Below, one piece after another: positions 8,933 through 17,677 of a stretch of 64,000 nt of DNA (the stretch's first letter is position 1; every line of letters begins with the position of its first letter). Position numbers and translations under genes: made by a program. This DNA comes from Eubacterium sp. AB3007 (lineage in GTDB: Bacteria; Bacillota; Clostridia; Peptostreptococcales; Anaerovoracaceae): the NCBI RefSeq assembly GCF_000688015.1, contig NZ_JIAD01000001.1, positions 2,237,753 to 2,301,752 of the forward strand. The letters are read 5' to 3'. The notes below the pieces were generated by a model. It was not told the DNA's origin and made no database searches. It saw only the letters and a list, made by a program, of their open reading frames with translations.

Positions 8933-10209
8933 TGAGTCTGAAACGGGACATTTACAAGCAGATCGTGCACATTGCCAAGGGGTACGCGAGGAACCATGAG
9001 GGGTTTCGAAAGTGGGCCAAGAAACTCAATTACGATGTGAAACTGAAGAAGTACCAGCGACTGGCGAAGAAGACACCTACCGACCCGAAGCTGATCTATT
9101 TCAACACCTTCAAGGGAGGCGCCTATAGCGACAGTCCCAAGGCCATCTACGAGGAATTGCTGAAGGACCCCCGTTTCGATGATTATCGGTTCGTCTGGAC
9201 CTTCGAAGAGCCGGAATCGTACCGGTTCCTGGAGAAGAACCCTCGGACCACCGTTGTTCAGCGGACAGAGAAGGAGGAAATCGACGCCATCAACCGAGCT
9301 GGCTGGTGGATCACCAATTACCGCATGTTCGATTTCTACGTCCCCAAGAAGGATCAGGTGTATGTCCAGTGCTGGCACGGAACTCCGCTGAAGCGACTGG
9401 GATACGACATCACCGCCGGGGATAACGCCATGAACTCCGCTGAGGAGATCTGGGAAAAGTACGAGCGAGACACCAAGCGGTTCAAGTACCTGATCTCGCC
9501 CACCCGTTGGGTCAGTGAGAAGTTCACCACCGCCTGGAACCTGAAGGCATTTGGCAAGGAGGACGCCATCATCGAGGAAGGCTACCCCAGAAACGATCGG
9601 CTCATCAACGCCGGCCCGGAGGAGGTCAGGGCGCTGAAGGAACAGTTGGGACTGGCAGACATCGGTGATCGGAAGATCATCCTGTACGCTCCCACCTGGA
9701 GGGACAATCAGTACACCAATGGAGTGGGATACACCTACAAGACAGAAGTGGATTTTGACAAGTTGCAGCGAGAACTCGGGGAGGATTACGTGATTCTCTT
9801 CCGCGCCCACTATCTGGTGGCCAACGAGTTCGACTTCCGGAAATACGAAGGCTTCATCTACGATGTGTCCAAGCACGATGATATCAACGATCTGTACCTG
9901 GTGGCGGATCTTCTGGTGACAGACTATTCCAGTGTGTTCTTTGACTACGCCAACCTGCGAAGACCCATCATCTATTATATGTATGACATGGATTACTACC
10001 GGGATGGCCTGCGTGGGTTCTACCTTTCTCTGGATGAGTTGCCGGGCCCCATCGTCAAGGAAGAAGATGGTCTGATCGCGTCGATCCGTGATCTGTCTGA
10101 GAACTTCCAGGTGGATGAGAAATATCGGGCATTTAATGATAAGTTCAACTATCTGGACGATGGAAACGCGACCAGACGAGTGATCGAGAAGATATTCTTC
10201 AGTAAGTGA
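8932..10209 (+). CDS. CDP-glycerol:glycerophosphate glycerophosphotransferase (TagB/TagF family) 1
   Basis: 425 residues of the family that transfers glycerol phosphate from CDP-glycerol to a growing wall polymer at the cytosolic membrane face. Family marks include FNTFKGGAYSDSPKAIYEEL near residue 60, QCWHGTPLKRLGYD near 146 (catalytic His), LYAPTWRDNQ near 250, RAHY near 290 and VTDYSSVFFDYA near 325. Membrane attachment would be peripheral through the basic N-terminus. It overlaps the preceding LTA synthase-like gene by one base and closely resembles the protein at 11842. Whether it is a primase (TagB) or polymerase (TagF) cannot be decided; it lacks a long N-terminal extension. Confidence 0.9.
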   Translation: MSLKRDIYKQIVHIAKGYARNHEGFRKWAKKLNYDVKLKKYQRLAKKTPTDPKLIYFNTFKGGAYSDSPKAIYEELLKDPRFDDYRFVWTFEEPESYRFLEKNPRTTVVQRTEKEEIDAINRAGWWITNYRMFDFYVPKKDQVYVQCWHGTPLKRLGYDITAGDNAMNSAEEIWEKYERDTKRFKYLISPTRWVSEKFTTAWNLKAFGKEDAIIEEGYPRNDRLINAGPEEVRALKEQLGLADIGDRKIILYAPTWRDNQYTNGVGYTYKTEVDFDKLQRELGEDYVILFRAHYLVANEFDFRKYEGFIYDVSKHDDINDLYLVADLLVTDYSSVFFDYANLRRPIIYYMYDMDYYRDGLRGFYLSLDELPGPIVKEEDGLIASIRDLSENFQVDEKYRAFNDKFNYLDDGNATRRVIEKIFFSK

Positions 10210-10253
10210 CCGATGAAACGAGCGTTGCAACGAGCCTGAGAGAGGCTGCAGGG

Positions 10254-10282
10254 TTGCGGTACCAGGCGCTATATGGTACAAT
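10254..10282 (+). promoter_or_regulatory. Probable internal promoter before tagD
   Basis: TTGCGG (10254-10259), 17-bp spacer, TACAAT (10277-10282), 31 bp before the TTG start of tagD. The 104-bp gap between genes supports a secondary promoter here. Confidence 0.5.
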
Positions 10283-10313
10283 AAAGAAAATTTCCAAACA
10301 GGAGGAGATTGCT

Positions 10314-10706
10314 TTGAAGAAAGTCATTACATATGGAACTTACGATCTTCTGCACTACGGACATGTGAATCTTCTGCAGAGAGCGAAAGCCCTGGGAGAT
10401 TATCTGATCGTGGCTCTTTCCACGGATGAGTTCAACTGGAACGAGAAGCAAAAGAAATGCTATTTCACATATGAGGAGAGGAAGCGCCTGGTAGAGGCGA
10501 TTCGCTATGTAGATCTGGTGATCCCGGAAGAGAGCTGGGATCAGAAGATCAGCGACATCAAGGAATTCAAGGCCGATGTGTTTGTCATCGGCGATGACTG
10601 GGAAGGGAAATTCGATTTCCTGAAGGATTACTGCGAGGTTGTCTATCTGCCGCGTACCCCGGAGATCTCTACCACCCAGATCAAGCAGAACCTGAAAAAC
10701 AAGTAA
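10314..10706 (+). CDS. tagD: Glycerol-3-phosphate cytidylyltransferase
   Basis: 130 residues, the usual size. It makes CDP-glycerol from CTP and sn-glycerol 3-phosphate, the donor for the three transferases around it. It has the nucleotidyltransferase motif HYGHVNLL near residue 14 and ISTTQI near the end (RTPEISTTQIK). The start is TTG 10314, preceded by AGGAGG at the right distance. A longer in-frame reading from 10206 is rejected because the family begins at KKVITYGTYD. Its place between transferase genes confirms a poly(glycerol phosphate) pathway. Confidence 0.95.
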   Translation: MKKVITYGTYDLLHYGHVNLLQRAKALGDYLIVALSTDEFNWNEKQKKCYFTYEERKRLVEAIRYVDLVIPEESWDQKISDIKEFKADVFVIGDDWEGKFDFLKDYCEVVYLPRTPEISTTQIKQNLKNK

Positions 10707-10719
10707 CCCCGGAGGCATT

Positions 10720-11841
10720 TTGAAAAAGCTGGTGGTGAAAGTGATCGTCGGAATTCTCAGCCTGATATATATGTTTATCAGGCTTTTTCCAGTGGGACAC
10801 AGAGTGACACTGGTGAGCTGGCAGAGTAACCGACCGACTCTGGACTTTCGACTTCTGGCAGAGGCCCTCCGAAGGGAAGATCCTTCGCTGGAGGTGGTGC
10901 TTCTGTGTCGCAAGATGGAGCGGACCCTACCCGGCATGCTGGCATATATCCCACAGGTACTCCGCCAGATGAAGGCCTTCGCCTCCTCCCAGATGGTGGT
11001 GGCGGATTCCTACTGCATCCCTTTGAGCGTGCTCCGGCACAAGGACTCGCTTAAGGTCATGCAGATCTGGCATGCTCTCAGTGCCATCAAGATGTTCGGC
11101 TGGCAGACGGTGGGGAAGGAAACAGGCACCTCTCCCCTGATCGCGGAGACGATGCATATGCACCGAAACTACGATTATATCGCCTGCGCCAGCGAGGTGA
11201 CGGCGACCTACTTCTGTGAGGCTTTCGGCTATGACCATTCCTATGTGGTCAGGCTTGGCCTCCCAAGGATCGACTACATCCTGCAGGAGGATCCGGAGAC
11301 AGTGGCCGCGATCAGAGAGGCATATCCCTTCTTCGAAAACGGGCGGAAGAACATCTATTACGTGCCCACACTGCGAAAGATCACCGGCGTACGGTTCGAC
11401 GATCTGGCAACACAGATCGACCGGGAACGCTACAACCTGATTGTCCGCCTTCATCCATTGGACCGGTACCGGCAGGACCTGCCCCATGGAGAAGGCATTT
11501 ACTACGTTAACGATTTCGACACCTACAGCCTGATGAAGGCCTGCGATGCCATCATCAGCGATTACTCCTCCTTCGTGGTGGAGGCCAGCCTGGTAGACAA
11601 AGCCCTGTATCTCTACACCTATGATCTGGAAGAGTACGAGCAGAACACAGGGCTGAATGTACGCTACGAAGAAGAAGCTATCGGGAAGTATCAGTTCCGG
11701 GACGCAGGTGCTTTGGTGCAGGCCATGGAGGAGCCTTATGACTTCGCTGCATTGCACACCTTTCGGCAGAAGTTTGTGGATGTGGATACGGAGGACTGTG
11801 CCGGACAGATGGCACGGTTCATCATAGAGAAGGGGTGCTAG
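10720..11841 (+). CDS. CDP-glycerol glycerophosphotransferase family 2 (divergent, possible primase)
   Basis: 373 residues with TTG start at 10720, preceded by GGAGG. It belongs to the same transferase family but differs from its two neighbours: the catalytic region reads MQIWHALSAIKMFGW instead of QCWHGTPLKRLGYD, and the downstream motif is ISDYSSFVVEASL. An N-terminal hydrophobic stretch (about residues 4-20) may anchor it in the membrane. This divergence and shorter length would suit a TagB-type primase that adds the first glycerol phosphate, but that is inference. The stop is directly followed by the next ATG. Confidence 0.85.
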   Translation: MKKLVVKVIVGILSLIYMFIRLFPVGHRVTLVSWQSNRPTLDFRLLAEALRREDPSLEVVLLCRKMERTLPGMLAYIPQVLRQMKAFASSQMVVADSYCIPLSVLRHKDSLKVMQIWHALSAIKMFGWQTVGKETGTSPLIAETMHMHRNYDYIACASEVTATYFCEAFGYDHSYVVRLGLPRIDYILQEDPETVAAIREAYPFFENGRKNIYYVPTLRKITGVRFDDLATQIDRERYNLIVRLHPLDRYRQDLPHGEGIYYVNDFDTYSLMKACDAIISDYSSFVVEASLVDKALYLYTYDLEEYEQNTGLNVRYEEEAIGKYQFRDAGALVQAMEEPYDFAALHTFRQKFVDVDTEDCAGQMARFIIEKGC

Positions 11842-13134
11842 ATGAGCATAGTAAAGAAAACCAAAAAACGACTTAGGACACTGGGCCGGAAGATCGGGAA
11901 GAAAAATCCAGTCTTCCGCAAGTGGATGCGCCACTGGCTGAAGGGGCACAGAGAGGGCTTGTATCGGGAGTTTATAGAGAGATACGAGATGGATGAGAAG
12001 AGTGTGATCTTCGAGTCCTTCATGGGAAGACAGTACACATGCAGCCCCAGAGCGATCTTTGAGTACATGGCCACCAGTCCGGATTATGAGGACTATACTT
12101 TTTATGTGGTCCTGAAGAAAGCAGTGATCGAAAGCAAGCTGGAGGAGATCCTGGAAGCCTATCCGCTTCTGAAGAAAGCCCATATCGTGATGTACTGCTC
12201 ACAGGAGTACCACAGGGCTTACGCCTCCTCCAAGTACATATTCGCCAACTCCAGGATCCCTTCCTATATCGAGATCCGGCCGGGGCAGGTGTTTGTTCAG
12301 TGCTGGCACGGTACGCCTCTGAAGCGACTGGGCTATGATATTGAGATGGGGGAGAATGCGGCGATCAGTACGGAAGAACTGACGGAGAAGTACGACATGG
12401 ATGCATGCCGTTACACCTACATGGTCTCTCCATCCGCCTTTGTGACGGAGAAGTATTACAGCGCCTTCAATCTGCGGCAGGTCAATCCTGGGGTGAAGAT
12501 CGTGGAGGAAGGGTATCCGAGAAACGATGCTTTGTTCCATCCGGATGAAGCGCAGATGCAACGTACTCGGCAGAGGCTGGGGATCGCGCCGGAAGATACG
12601 CGGAAGTTGATTCTCTATGCGCCCACCTGGAGGGACAATCAGCACAAGGCCGGGTTGGGGTACACATATGAGTTGAACGTGGACTTTGACAAGTGGAAGG
12701 AGCGACTGGGCGAAGAGTACATCGTCCTGTTCAGAGCGCACTATTTCATTGCGAATTCTTTCGACTTTTCCCAGTACAGCGACTTTGTGAAGGACGCATC
12801 GGTCATCGACGATATCAACGAACTGTATGTGATCGCAGACCTTTTGATCACCGACTACTCCAGTGTGTTCTTTGACTATGCGGATCTGAAGCGTCCGATC
12901 CTGTTCTATATGTACGATCTGGAGGAGTACCAGGGCAAGATGCGGGACTTCTATATCGACCTGGCTACTTTGCCCGGAGATATCGTCACAGAGGAAGATG
13001 CGCTTCTGGAGAAGATCAAGGGCATGGATTACGAGAATTTCTATGATGACAGATACAGGACATTCAATGAGACTTACAACTATCTGGATGACGGCCATGC
13101 TGCAGAGCGCGTGGTGAAGGCGATCGTCGGATAG
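11842..13134 (+). CDS. CDP-glycerol glycerophosphotransferase (TagB/TagF family) 3
   Basis: 430 residues, closely related to the protein at 8932. Shared marks are ESFMGRQYTCSPRAIFEYM near residue 58, QCWHGTPLKRLGYD near 152, YPRNDALF near 224, LYAPTWRDNQ near 256 and ITDYSSVFFDYA near 335. The N-terminal 40 residues are strongly basic, suited to peripheral membrane contact. It begins immediately after the previous stop codon and is followed 14 bp later by the exporter permease. Probably a poly(glycerol phosphate) polymerase or a second chain-extending enzyme. Confidence 0.9.
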   Translation: MSIVKKTKKRLRTLGRKIGKKNPVFRKWMRHWLKGHREGLYREFIERYEMDEKSVIFESFMGRQYTCSPRAIFEYMATSPDYEDYTFYVVLKKAVIESKLEEILEAYPLLKKAHIVMYCSQEYHRAYASSKYIFANSRIPSYIEIRPGQVFVQCWHGTPLKRLGYDIEMGENAAISTEELTEKYDMDACRYTYMVSPSAFVTEKYYSAFNLRQVNPGVKIVEEGYPRNDALFHPDEAQMQRTRQRLGIAPEDTRKLILYAPTWRDNQHKAGLGYTYELNVDFDKWKERLGEEYIVLFRAHYFIANSFDFSQYSDFVKDASVIDDINELYVIADLLITDYSSVFFDYADLKRPILFYMYDLEEYQGKMRDFYIDLATLPGDIVTEEDALLEKIKGMDYENFYDDRYRTFNETYNYLDDGHAAERVVKAIVG

Positions 13135-13148
13135 AGAGGACAGAGACA

Positions 13149-13955
13149 GTGAATACAATTATTGAGATAACCAGAGATCATATCAATTTCCGAATGCAGT
13201 TGGTCAAGCTGGCCAAGTCGGACATCATCAAACAATATCGGGGTGCGGCGCTGGGGTGGGCCTGGGCCCTCATCAAGCCGGCGACGACGATCTTTGTGTT
13301 CTGGTTTGCCTTCTCGGTCGGGATCCGCCATGGCAATGACATGGATGGGCATCCGTTTTTCATCTGGCTCATCGCGGGCTTTGTGCCCTGGTTCTATATG
13401 AGCGAGACGATCACGGGAGGTGCTGGCTCTATCCGGAAATATCGGTATCTGGTGAAGAGGATCAAGTACCCGGTGGACACCATTCCTACCTTTGTGAGTA
13501 TGTCCAAGCTGCTGGTGAATCTGGGGCTACAGGTGATCATGGTGGCCATCTTCCTTCTGTACGGCTATTCTGTGGATGTGTATTATCTTCAGTTTCCGCT
13601 GCTGATCCTGATGAGTTTCGTGTTCTTCACCAGTTGGAGTCTGTTCTCCGCCATGCTGGGGGCCATGAGCAGTGACTTCAACAACCTGGTCAAGGCTATG
13701 GTTCAGCCGCTGTTCTGGTTGTCCGGGATCCTTTACGATGTAAACCAAATCCCGTATCATTGGATCCGGGAGGCCATGCTGTACAATCCTGTGACTATCA
13801 TCGCCAACGGCTACAGAAACATGCTGGTCTACGACAAGTGGATCTGGGAATCCCCGGCAGAGATGCGGAACTACTGCATCATGCTTCTGATCATGATGGT
13901 GCTGGCGATCTGGGCCTACGGCAAACTAAAGAAAGAGATCCCGGATGTATTGTAG
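13149..13955 (+). CDS. tagG: Teichoic acid ABC exporter permease
   Basis: 268 residues with GTG start. ABC-2 type permease with six membrane helices that, with TagH, moves the lipid-linked teichoic acid polymer across the membrane. The N-terminal amphipathic stretch LVKLAKSDIIKQYRGAALGW is typical of O-antigen/teichoic acid permeases, as are the PWFYM and YNPVTIIANGYRNMLVY regions. The adjoining ATPase gene starts right after its stop, so the pair forms one transporter. Confidence 0.92.
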   Translation: MNTIIEITRDHINFRMQLVKLAKSDIIKQYRGAALGWAWALIKPATTIFVFWFAFSVGIRHGNDMDGHPFFIWLIAGFVPWFYMSETITGGAGSIRKYRYLVKRIKYPVDTIPTFVSMSKLLVNLGLQVIMVAIFLLYGYSVDVYYLQFPLLILMSFVFFTSWSLFSAMLGAMSSDFNNLVKAMVQPLFWLSGILYDVNQIPYHWIREAMLYNPVTIIANGYRNMLVYDKWIWESPAEMRNYCIMLLIMMVLAIWAYGKLKKEIPDVL

Positions 13956-14744
13956 GTGACTGACATGAGTGAAAAGAAACAAGACAAAGGGGTGGCCATC
14001 GCCTTTCGGCACGTCACCAAGACATACAAGTTATATAAGAACGACAAGCAGCGTTTCCGCGCCATCTTCTTCAAGAATACCAAATGTAAGAGGCGGGATG
14101 CGGTTCACGATCTGAACCTGGAGATCCACAAGAATGAGTCGGTGGCTCTGTTCGGTCGAAACGGGGCCGGAAAGTCCACCGCGCTCAAGATGATCACACA
14201 GGTCACCTATCCCACCAGTGGTGAGGTCAAGGTGAACGGCAGGGTCAGCGCACTGCTGGAATTGACGGCAGGCTTCGATCCGGAATTCACCGGCAGGGAG
14301 AATATCTATTTTCGAGGCAGTCTCCTCGGACTTAAGAAGGACCAGATCCAGAAGATCGAGCCTCTGGTAGAGGATTTTGCTGAACTGGGGGAATACATGG
14401 ATCAGCCGGTGCGTACCTATTCCAGTGGAATGAAGGCGCGCCTTGGGTTTGCGATCAACGTAAACATCGATCCGGAAATCCTCATCGTGGACGAGGCACT
14501 CAGCGTGGGAGACAAGTCCTTCCAAAACAAGTGTCTGAGCAAGGTTCGGGAATTGACCGAGGAGAAGAACATCACCTTTCTGTTTGTGACTCATTCTACC
14601 AAGGTAGCGGCAGATTTCTGTACCCGCGGTGTCGTTATGAAGAAAGGCAAGAAGGTCTTTGACGGGGATATCCATGAGGCAATCGCCTTTTACGATGACA
14701 TGATCTCGAAGGAAGATGCGGCAAGACGAAAGAAAAAGAAATAG
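13956..14744 (+). CDS. tagH: Teichoic acid ABC exporter ATPase
   Basis: 262 residues from GTG 13956; an ATG at 13965 is a possible alternative. Walker A GRNGAGKST near residue 69, signature region TYSSGMKARLGFA near 154, Walker B ILIVDEALSVGD near 176 and switch His in THSTK near 212. The short form lacks the C-terminal carbohydrate-binding extension of some homologues. It works with the permease encoded just before it. Confidence 0.93.
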   Translation: MTDMSEKKQDKGVAIAFRHVTKTYKLYKNDKQRFRAIFFKNTKCKRRDAVHDLNLEIHKNESVALFGRNGAGKSTALKMITQVTYPTSGEVKVNGRVSALLELTAGFDPEFTGRENIYFRGSLLGLKKDQIQKIEPLVEDFAELGEYMDQPVRTYSSGMKARLGFAINVNIDPEILIVDEALSVGDKSFQNKCLSKVRELTEEKNITFLFVTHSTKVAADFCTRGVVMKKGKKVFDGDIHEAIAFYDDMISKEDAARRKKKK

Positions 14745-14769
14745 CATTGCGTTACGAAAGGGGAAAGAA

Positions 14770-15819
14770 ATGAGTGCAGGCAGGCATAGCGCTGCGGCGA
14801 AAGTGGAAGGAATGGCCCTCTGGAAAAAACTGCTGATTATATTAGCTCTCCTGTTGATTGCGGGAGGCCTGGGTGCATATATCTATGTGGGGAGCGTTCT
14901 GGACACCATGGAACGTGATACGGAGGAACTTCGGCCCCGGGAGTTATCCAGCGTGGATGTGGACGGATATCTGAATATCCTGCTGCTGGGCGTGGACTCC
15001 AGGAAAATGAAGAAAAGCAAACTGAAAAATCACAACACGGACTGTATCATCGTCATCAGTATCAACACAGAGACCAAGAAAGTGAATATGACCTCGATCT
15101 ACCGTGATTGTTACACCAAGATCGCCGATACTCCTACTTATACCAAGATCAACACCGCCTATGCCTACAAGGGCGCAAAGGGCGCGATCCAGACGGTCAA
15201 CCAGATGATGGATCTGAACATCGAGAACTATGTGCTGTTCAACTTCAAGATGGTGGCACAGGTGGTCAACGATGTGGGAGGGATCACGGTGGATGTCAAG
15301 GAGGAAGAGATCGACGAGCTGAACAAGTATACCAAGCAGACTGCCAAGAACATCCGCCAGAAGAAATACCATCTGGTCAAAAAACCGGGAAGACAGACAC
15401 TGGAGGGTGTGCAGGCCGTTGCCTATGGGCGTATTCGTAAGGGCGTCGGAGATGACTTCAAGCGCACCGACAGGATGCGGTTGGTGATCAAGCAGGTCAC
15501 TGCCAAGATGCAGTTGATGGAACCATCGGATATGCTGGTGATCATGCGTCATGTACTTCCTTACCTGAAGACTTCCCTGTCTAACAATGACATCATCGCT
15601 CTGGCACAGCAGCTGGAGGGGTTCAGTTTCGGCAAGAGCAAGGGGTTCCCTTATGACAAAGGGGATGGCTTGGTGGACGGGGTCTCCTACGTCTACCCAG
15701 TGGATCTGACAGCTAACGTTGCAAGGTTCCATGAGGAGGTCTTCAAACAGAAGGGCTATGTACCTACGGAGACGGTGCAGGAGATCAGCAATACCATCGC
15801 CAGTACTATGGGCCAATAG
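14770..15819 (+). CDS. LytR-CpsA-Psr family wall polymer ligase
   Basis: 349 residues. One N-terminal membrane helix (about 22-42) and an extracellular LCP domain (about 75-270). LCP enzymes attach teichoic acid or other polymers from undecaprenyl phosphate to peptidoglycan. Visible motifs are LLLGVDSRK, the Arg-rich SIYRDCYT region and YGRIRKGVGDDFKRTDRMRLV, which holds the pyrophosphate-binding arginines. ATG 14770 is preferred because it follows AAAGGGGAAAG; an earlier in-frame codon at 14716 would overlap tagH. Placed right after the exporter, it completes the synthesis-export-attachment sequence. Confidence 0.9.
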   Translation: MSAGRHSAAAKVEGMALWKKLLIILALLLIAGGLGAYIYVGSVLDTMERDTEELRPRELSSVDVDGYLNILLLGVDSRKMKKSKLKNHNTDCIIVISINTETKKVNMTSIYRDCYTKIADTPTYTKINTAYAYKGAKGAIQTVNQMMDLNIENYVLFNFKMVAQVVNDVGGITVDVKEEEIDELNKYTKQTAKNIRQKKYHLVKKPGRQTLEGVQAVAYGRIRKGVGDDFKRTDRMRLVIKQVTAKMQLMEPSDMLVIMRHVLPYLKTSLSNNDIIALAQQLEGFSFGKSKGFPYDKGDGLVDGVSYVYPVDLTANVARFHEEVFKQKGYVPTETVQEISNTIASTMGQ

Positions 15820-15830
15820 GAGAGAAGAAT

Positions 15831-16151
15831 ATGAAGCTGTTCAGAAGAGAAGAAATGATTCCTCAGACGGATTCGCCGGATAACAAGTACCGCTGGCGGG
15901 GCGGAGCATATCTTTGCACGGTCAACGACAGTTTCCAGGCGGATATGCTGGAATCCAAGCTGCGCAGCGAGGGCATTCCCATTCAGAAGAAATACATAGG
16001 GTCCAGCGGATATCTGGAGATCGTATTTGGAAGCAATCTGACAGGGGATATTGAGATCTACGTGCCGGAAGAGTGCCTGGAGGATGCAAAGAACGTTATC
16101 GTGCCAGTAGATCTGGACGATTGCGAGGGGACAGAATTGGAGGTAGAGTAA
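15831..16151 (+). CDS. DUF2007-like small protein
   Basis: 106 residues. The core 'YLCTVNDSFQADMLESKLRSEGIPIQKKY' followed by 'LEIVFGSNLTGDIEIYVPEECLEDAKNVI' matches the small alpha/beta DUF2007 domain, often called putative signal-transducing protein. Biochemical function unknown. No signal peptide or membrane segment; cytosolic. It sits 11 bp after the LCP gene and 5 bp before the sppA-like gene, in the same transcript. Confidence 0.75.
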   Translation: MKLFRREEMIPQTDSPDNKYRWRGGAYLCTVNDSFQADMLESKLRSEGIPIQKKYIGSSGYLEIVFGSNLTGDIEIYVPEECLEDAKNVIVPVDLDDCEGTELEVE

Positions 16152-16156
16152 TCAAT

Positions 16157-17218
16157 ATGGAAGACAGAGTCAACGTAATAGAAGTGAACAGTCCACAGAC
16201 GGATGGTCCGAAGAAAAAAGGCTGGAAAAAGGGCCTGTTGATCTTCGTGATCATTCTGGTGGCGATCATTGCCATCGGAAGTATCTCCATTGCCCTTCTG
16301 GGGGATAGCGAGGAGAAGGGCAGTCTGCTGATCGGTGACAACGGGCATATCTCTATGCATGCTCCTTATGTAGGGGAACTTTATGTCGAAGGAACGATCG
16401 GTGGGGCGGCAGGCGGGCTGCTGGGAGGCAGCAACTATGACTACCAGCACCTCTGGACGCTGGATCGCATCGATGAGATGATGGATGATAAGTACAACAA
16501 GGGGATCTTGCTGTATGTGGATACCCCGGGTGGCGCGGTATTCGAGACGGACGAACTGTATCTCAAACTGAAGGAATACCGTGAAAAGACCGGTCGGCCG
16601 GTATATACATACATGGCTAGCGAGGCGGCCTCCGGAGGCTACTACATTTCGGCCGCAACGGACAAAATCTACGCCAACCGGAATTGCTGGACCGGATCCA
16701 TCGGAGTAATCATGGGTCCAATGTATGATGTAAAGGATCTCCTGGATAAGTACGGCGTCAAGACCGTTACCATTGCGTCAGGCGAGAACAAAGCCATGGG
16801 AAGCAGCACCGCACACATGACGAAGGAACAGAAGGAGATACTTCAGGCCATGATCGACGAAGCCTATGACCAGTTCGTGGGTTGCGTGGCTGAGGGACGC
16901 GGCATGGAGGAGAAGAAGGTCCGGGAACTTGCAGACGGACGGATCTACACCGCCAGGCAGGCGAAGGCAAACGGACTTGTGGATGAGATCGGTTCTCGGG
17001 AGGACACCTGGGCAGCCATGAAAACCAAGGGCGGGCTGGGGAACGCAAAACTCACACCTATCCTTTACGACCCGGAGCTCAGCTGGGCCGACAAACTGGT
17101 TGGCGCAGCTACTTCCCTCGGGCAGAGTCGCGCGGACTCCGATCTTGCTGCTATCAAGTCACTGATGGAACAAAACCAAAAGGTGCCGATCTACTACATG
17201 GCACCAAGCCAGAAATAG
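16157..17218 (+). CDS. sppA: Signal peptide peptidase SppA-like (S49 family)
   Basis: 353 residues, short-form SppA. One membrane anchor (about 18-42), then an S49 protease domain outside the membrane. Motifs are LYVDTPGGAVFETDELY near residue 120 and ASEAASGGYYISAATDKIYAN near 155 with the nucleophilic serine. A lysine downstream completes the Ser/Lys dyad in this family. Role: degradation of cleaved signal peptides and membrane protein quality control. ATG 16157 is chosen over a frame extension into the previous gene. A terminator follows. Confidence 0.88.
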   Translation: MEDRVNVIEVNSPQTDGPKKKGWKKGLLIFVIILVAIIAIGSISIALLGDSEEKGSLLIGDNGHISMHAPYVGELYVEGTIGGAAGGLLGGSNYDYQHLWTLDRIDEMMDDKYNKGILLYVDTPGGAVFETDELYLKLKEYREKTGRPVYTYMASEAASGGYYISAATDKIYANRNCWTGSIGVIMGPMYDVKDLLDKYGVKTVTIASGENKAMGSSTAHMTKEQKEILQAMIDEAYDQFVGCVAEGRGMEEKKVRELADGRIYTARQAKANGLVDEIGSREDTWAAMKTKGGLGNAKLTPILYDPELSWADKLVGAATSLGQSRADSDLAAIKSLMEQNQKVPIYYMAPSQK

Positions 17219-17226
17219 AAACCGGG

Positions 17227-17253
17227 GCTGTTGCAGGTGCAGCAGCTCTTTTT
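17227..17253 (+). terminator. Terminator after the envelope operon
   Basis: Stem GCTGTTGC (17227-17234) with GCAGCAGC (17239-17246), loop AGGT, then TCTTTTT. It closes the operon ending with sppA. Confidence 0.8.
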
Positions 17254-17285
17254 CTATGGAAGCACATTCTGTCAAGGAAAAATAC

Positions 17286-17314
17286 TTGACAACCATGGTC
17301 GTCCATGGTATAGT
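17286..17314 (+). promoter_or_regulatory. ylxM-ffh promoter with inverted repeat in the spacer
   Basis: Consensus TTGACA (17286-17291), 17-bp spacer, TATAGT (17309-17314). The spacer is filled by the inverted repeat ACCATGG-TCGT-CCATGGT (17292-17309), a possible operator. Confidence 0.8.
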
Positions 17315-17339
17315 AGACGGGTATTCGAAAAAGAGGAGT

Positions 17340-17675
17340 ATGCAGTTGAACGACATTGCGAGAGAAAGCCTGCTCTACGACTTCTACGGCAGTCTTCTGA
17401 CAAGCAAGAAGCGCCACGTCATGGAGCTGTATCATGAGGAGAACCTGACGTTGTCCGAAATCGCTGAGGAGACCGGCGTCTCCAGAGCGGCTGTCCACGA
17501 CTCTCTGAAGAGCGCGGAACAAAAGCTGGAGGAATACGAGGACAAACTGGGTATGGTGGCCAAACTGATGGCACAGGAGAAGGCCTTTCGCCGGATACGG
17601 TCGTTGCTGGCGGAGAGCCAGGCGACCTGCGGGGAGGAGATCGACGGCATACTTACAGAACTTGAAAGGGTATAG
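17340..17675 (+). CDS. ylxM: YlxM-type helix-turn-helix protein of the SRP operon
   Basis: 111 residues. The sigma-factor region 4-like HTH (about 18-65; 'LTLSEIAEETGVSRAAVHDSLKSAEQKL') and position before ffh identify YlxM, which in streptococci modulates SRP GTPase activity. The C-terminal half is helical. The ATG at 17340 is only one base after GGAG (17335-17338). An in-frame TTG at 17346 has ideal spacing and may be the true start. A longer frame from 17256 runs through the promoter and is rejected. Two bases separate it from ffh. Confidence 0.88.
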   Translation: MQLNDIARESLLYDFYGSLLTSKKRHVMELYHEENLTLSEIAEETGVSRAAVHDSLKSAEQKLEEYEDKLGMVAKLMAQEKAFRRIRSLLAESQATCGEEIDGILTELERV

Positions 17676-17677
17676 CG

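Noticed and set aside
8899-10281. A 460-codon open frame on the minus strand
   Set aside because: It lies fully opposite a clear glycerophosphotransferase gene and tagD, shows no family motifs, and reflects the codon bias of the true genes.
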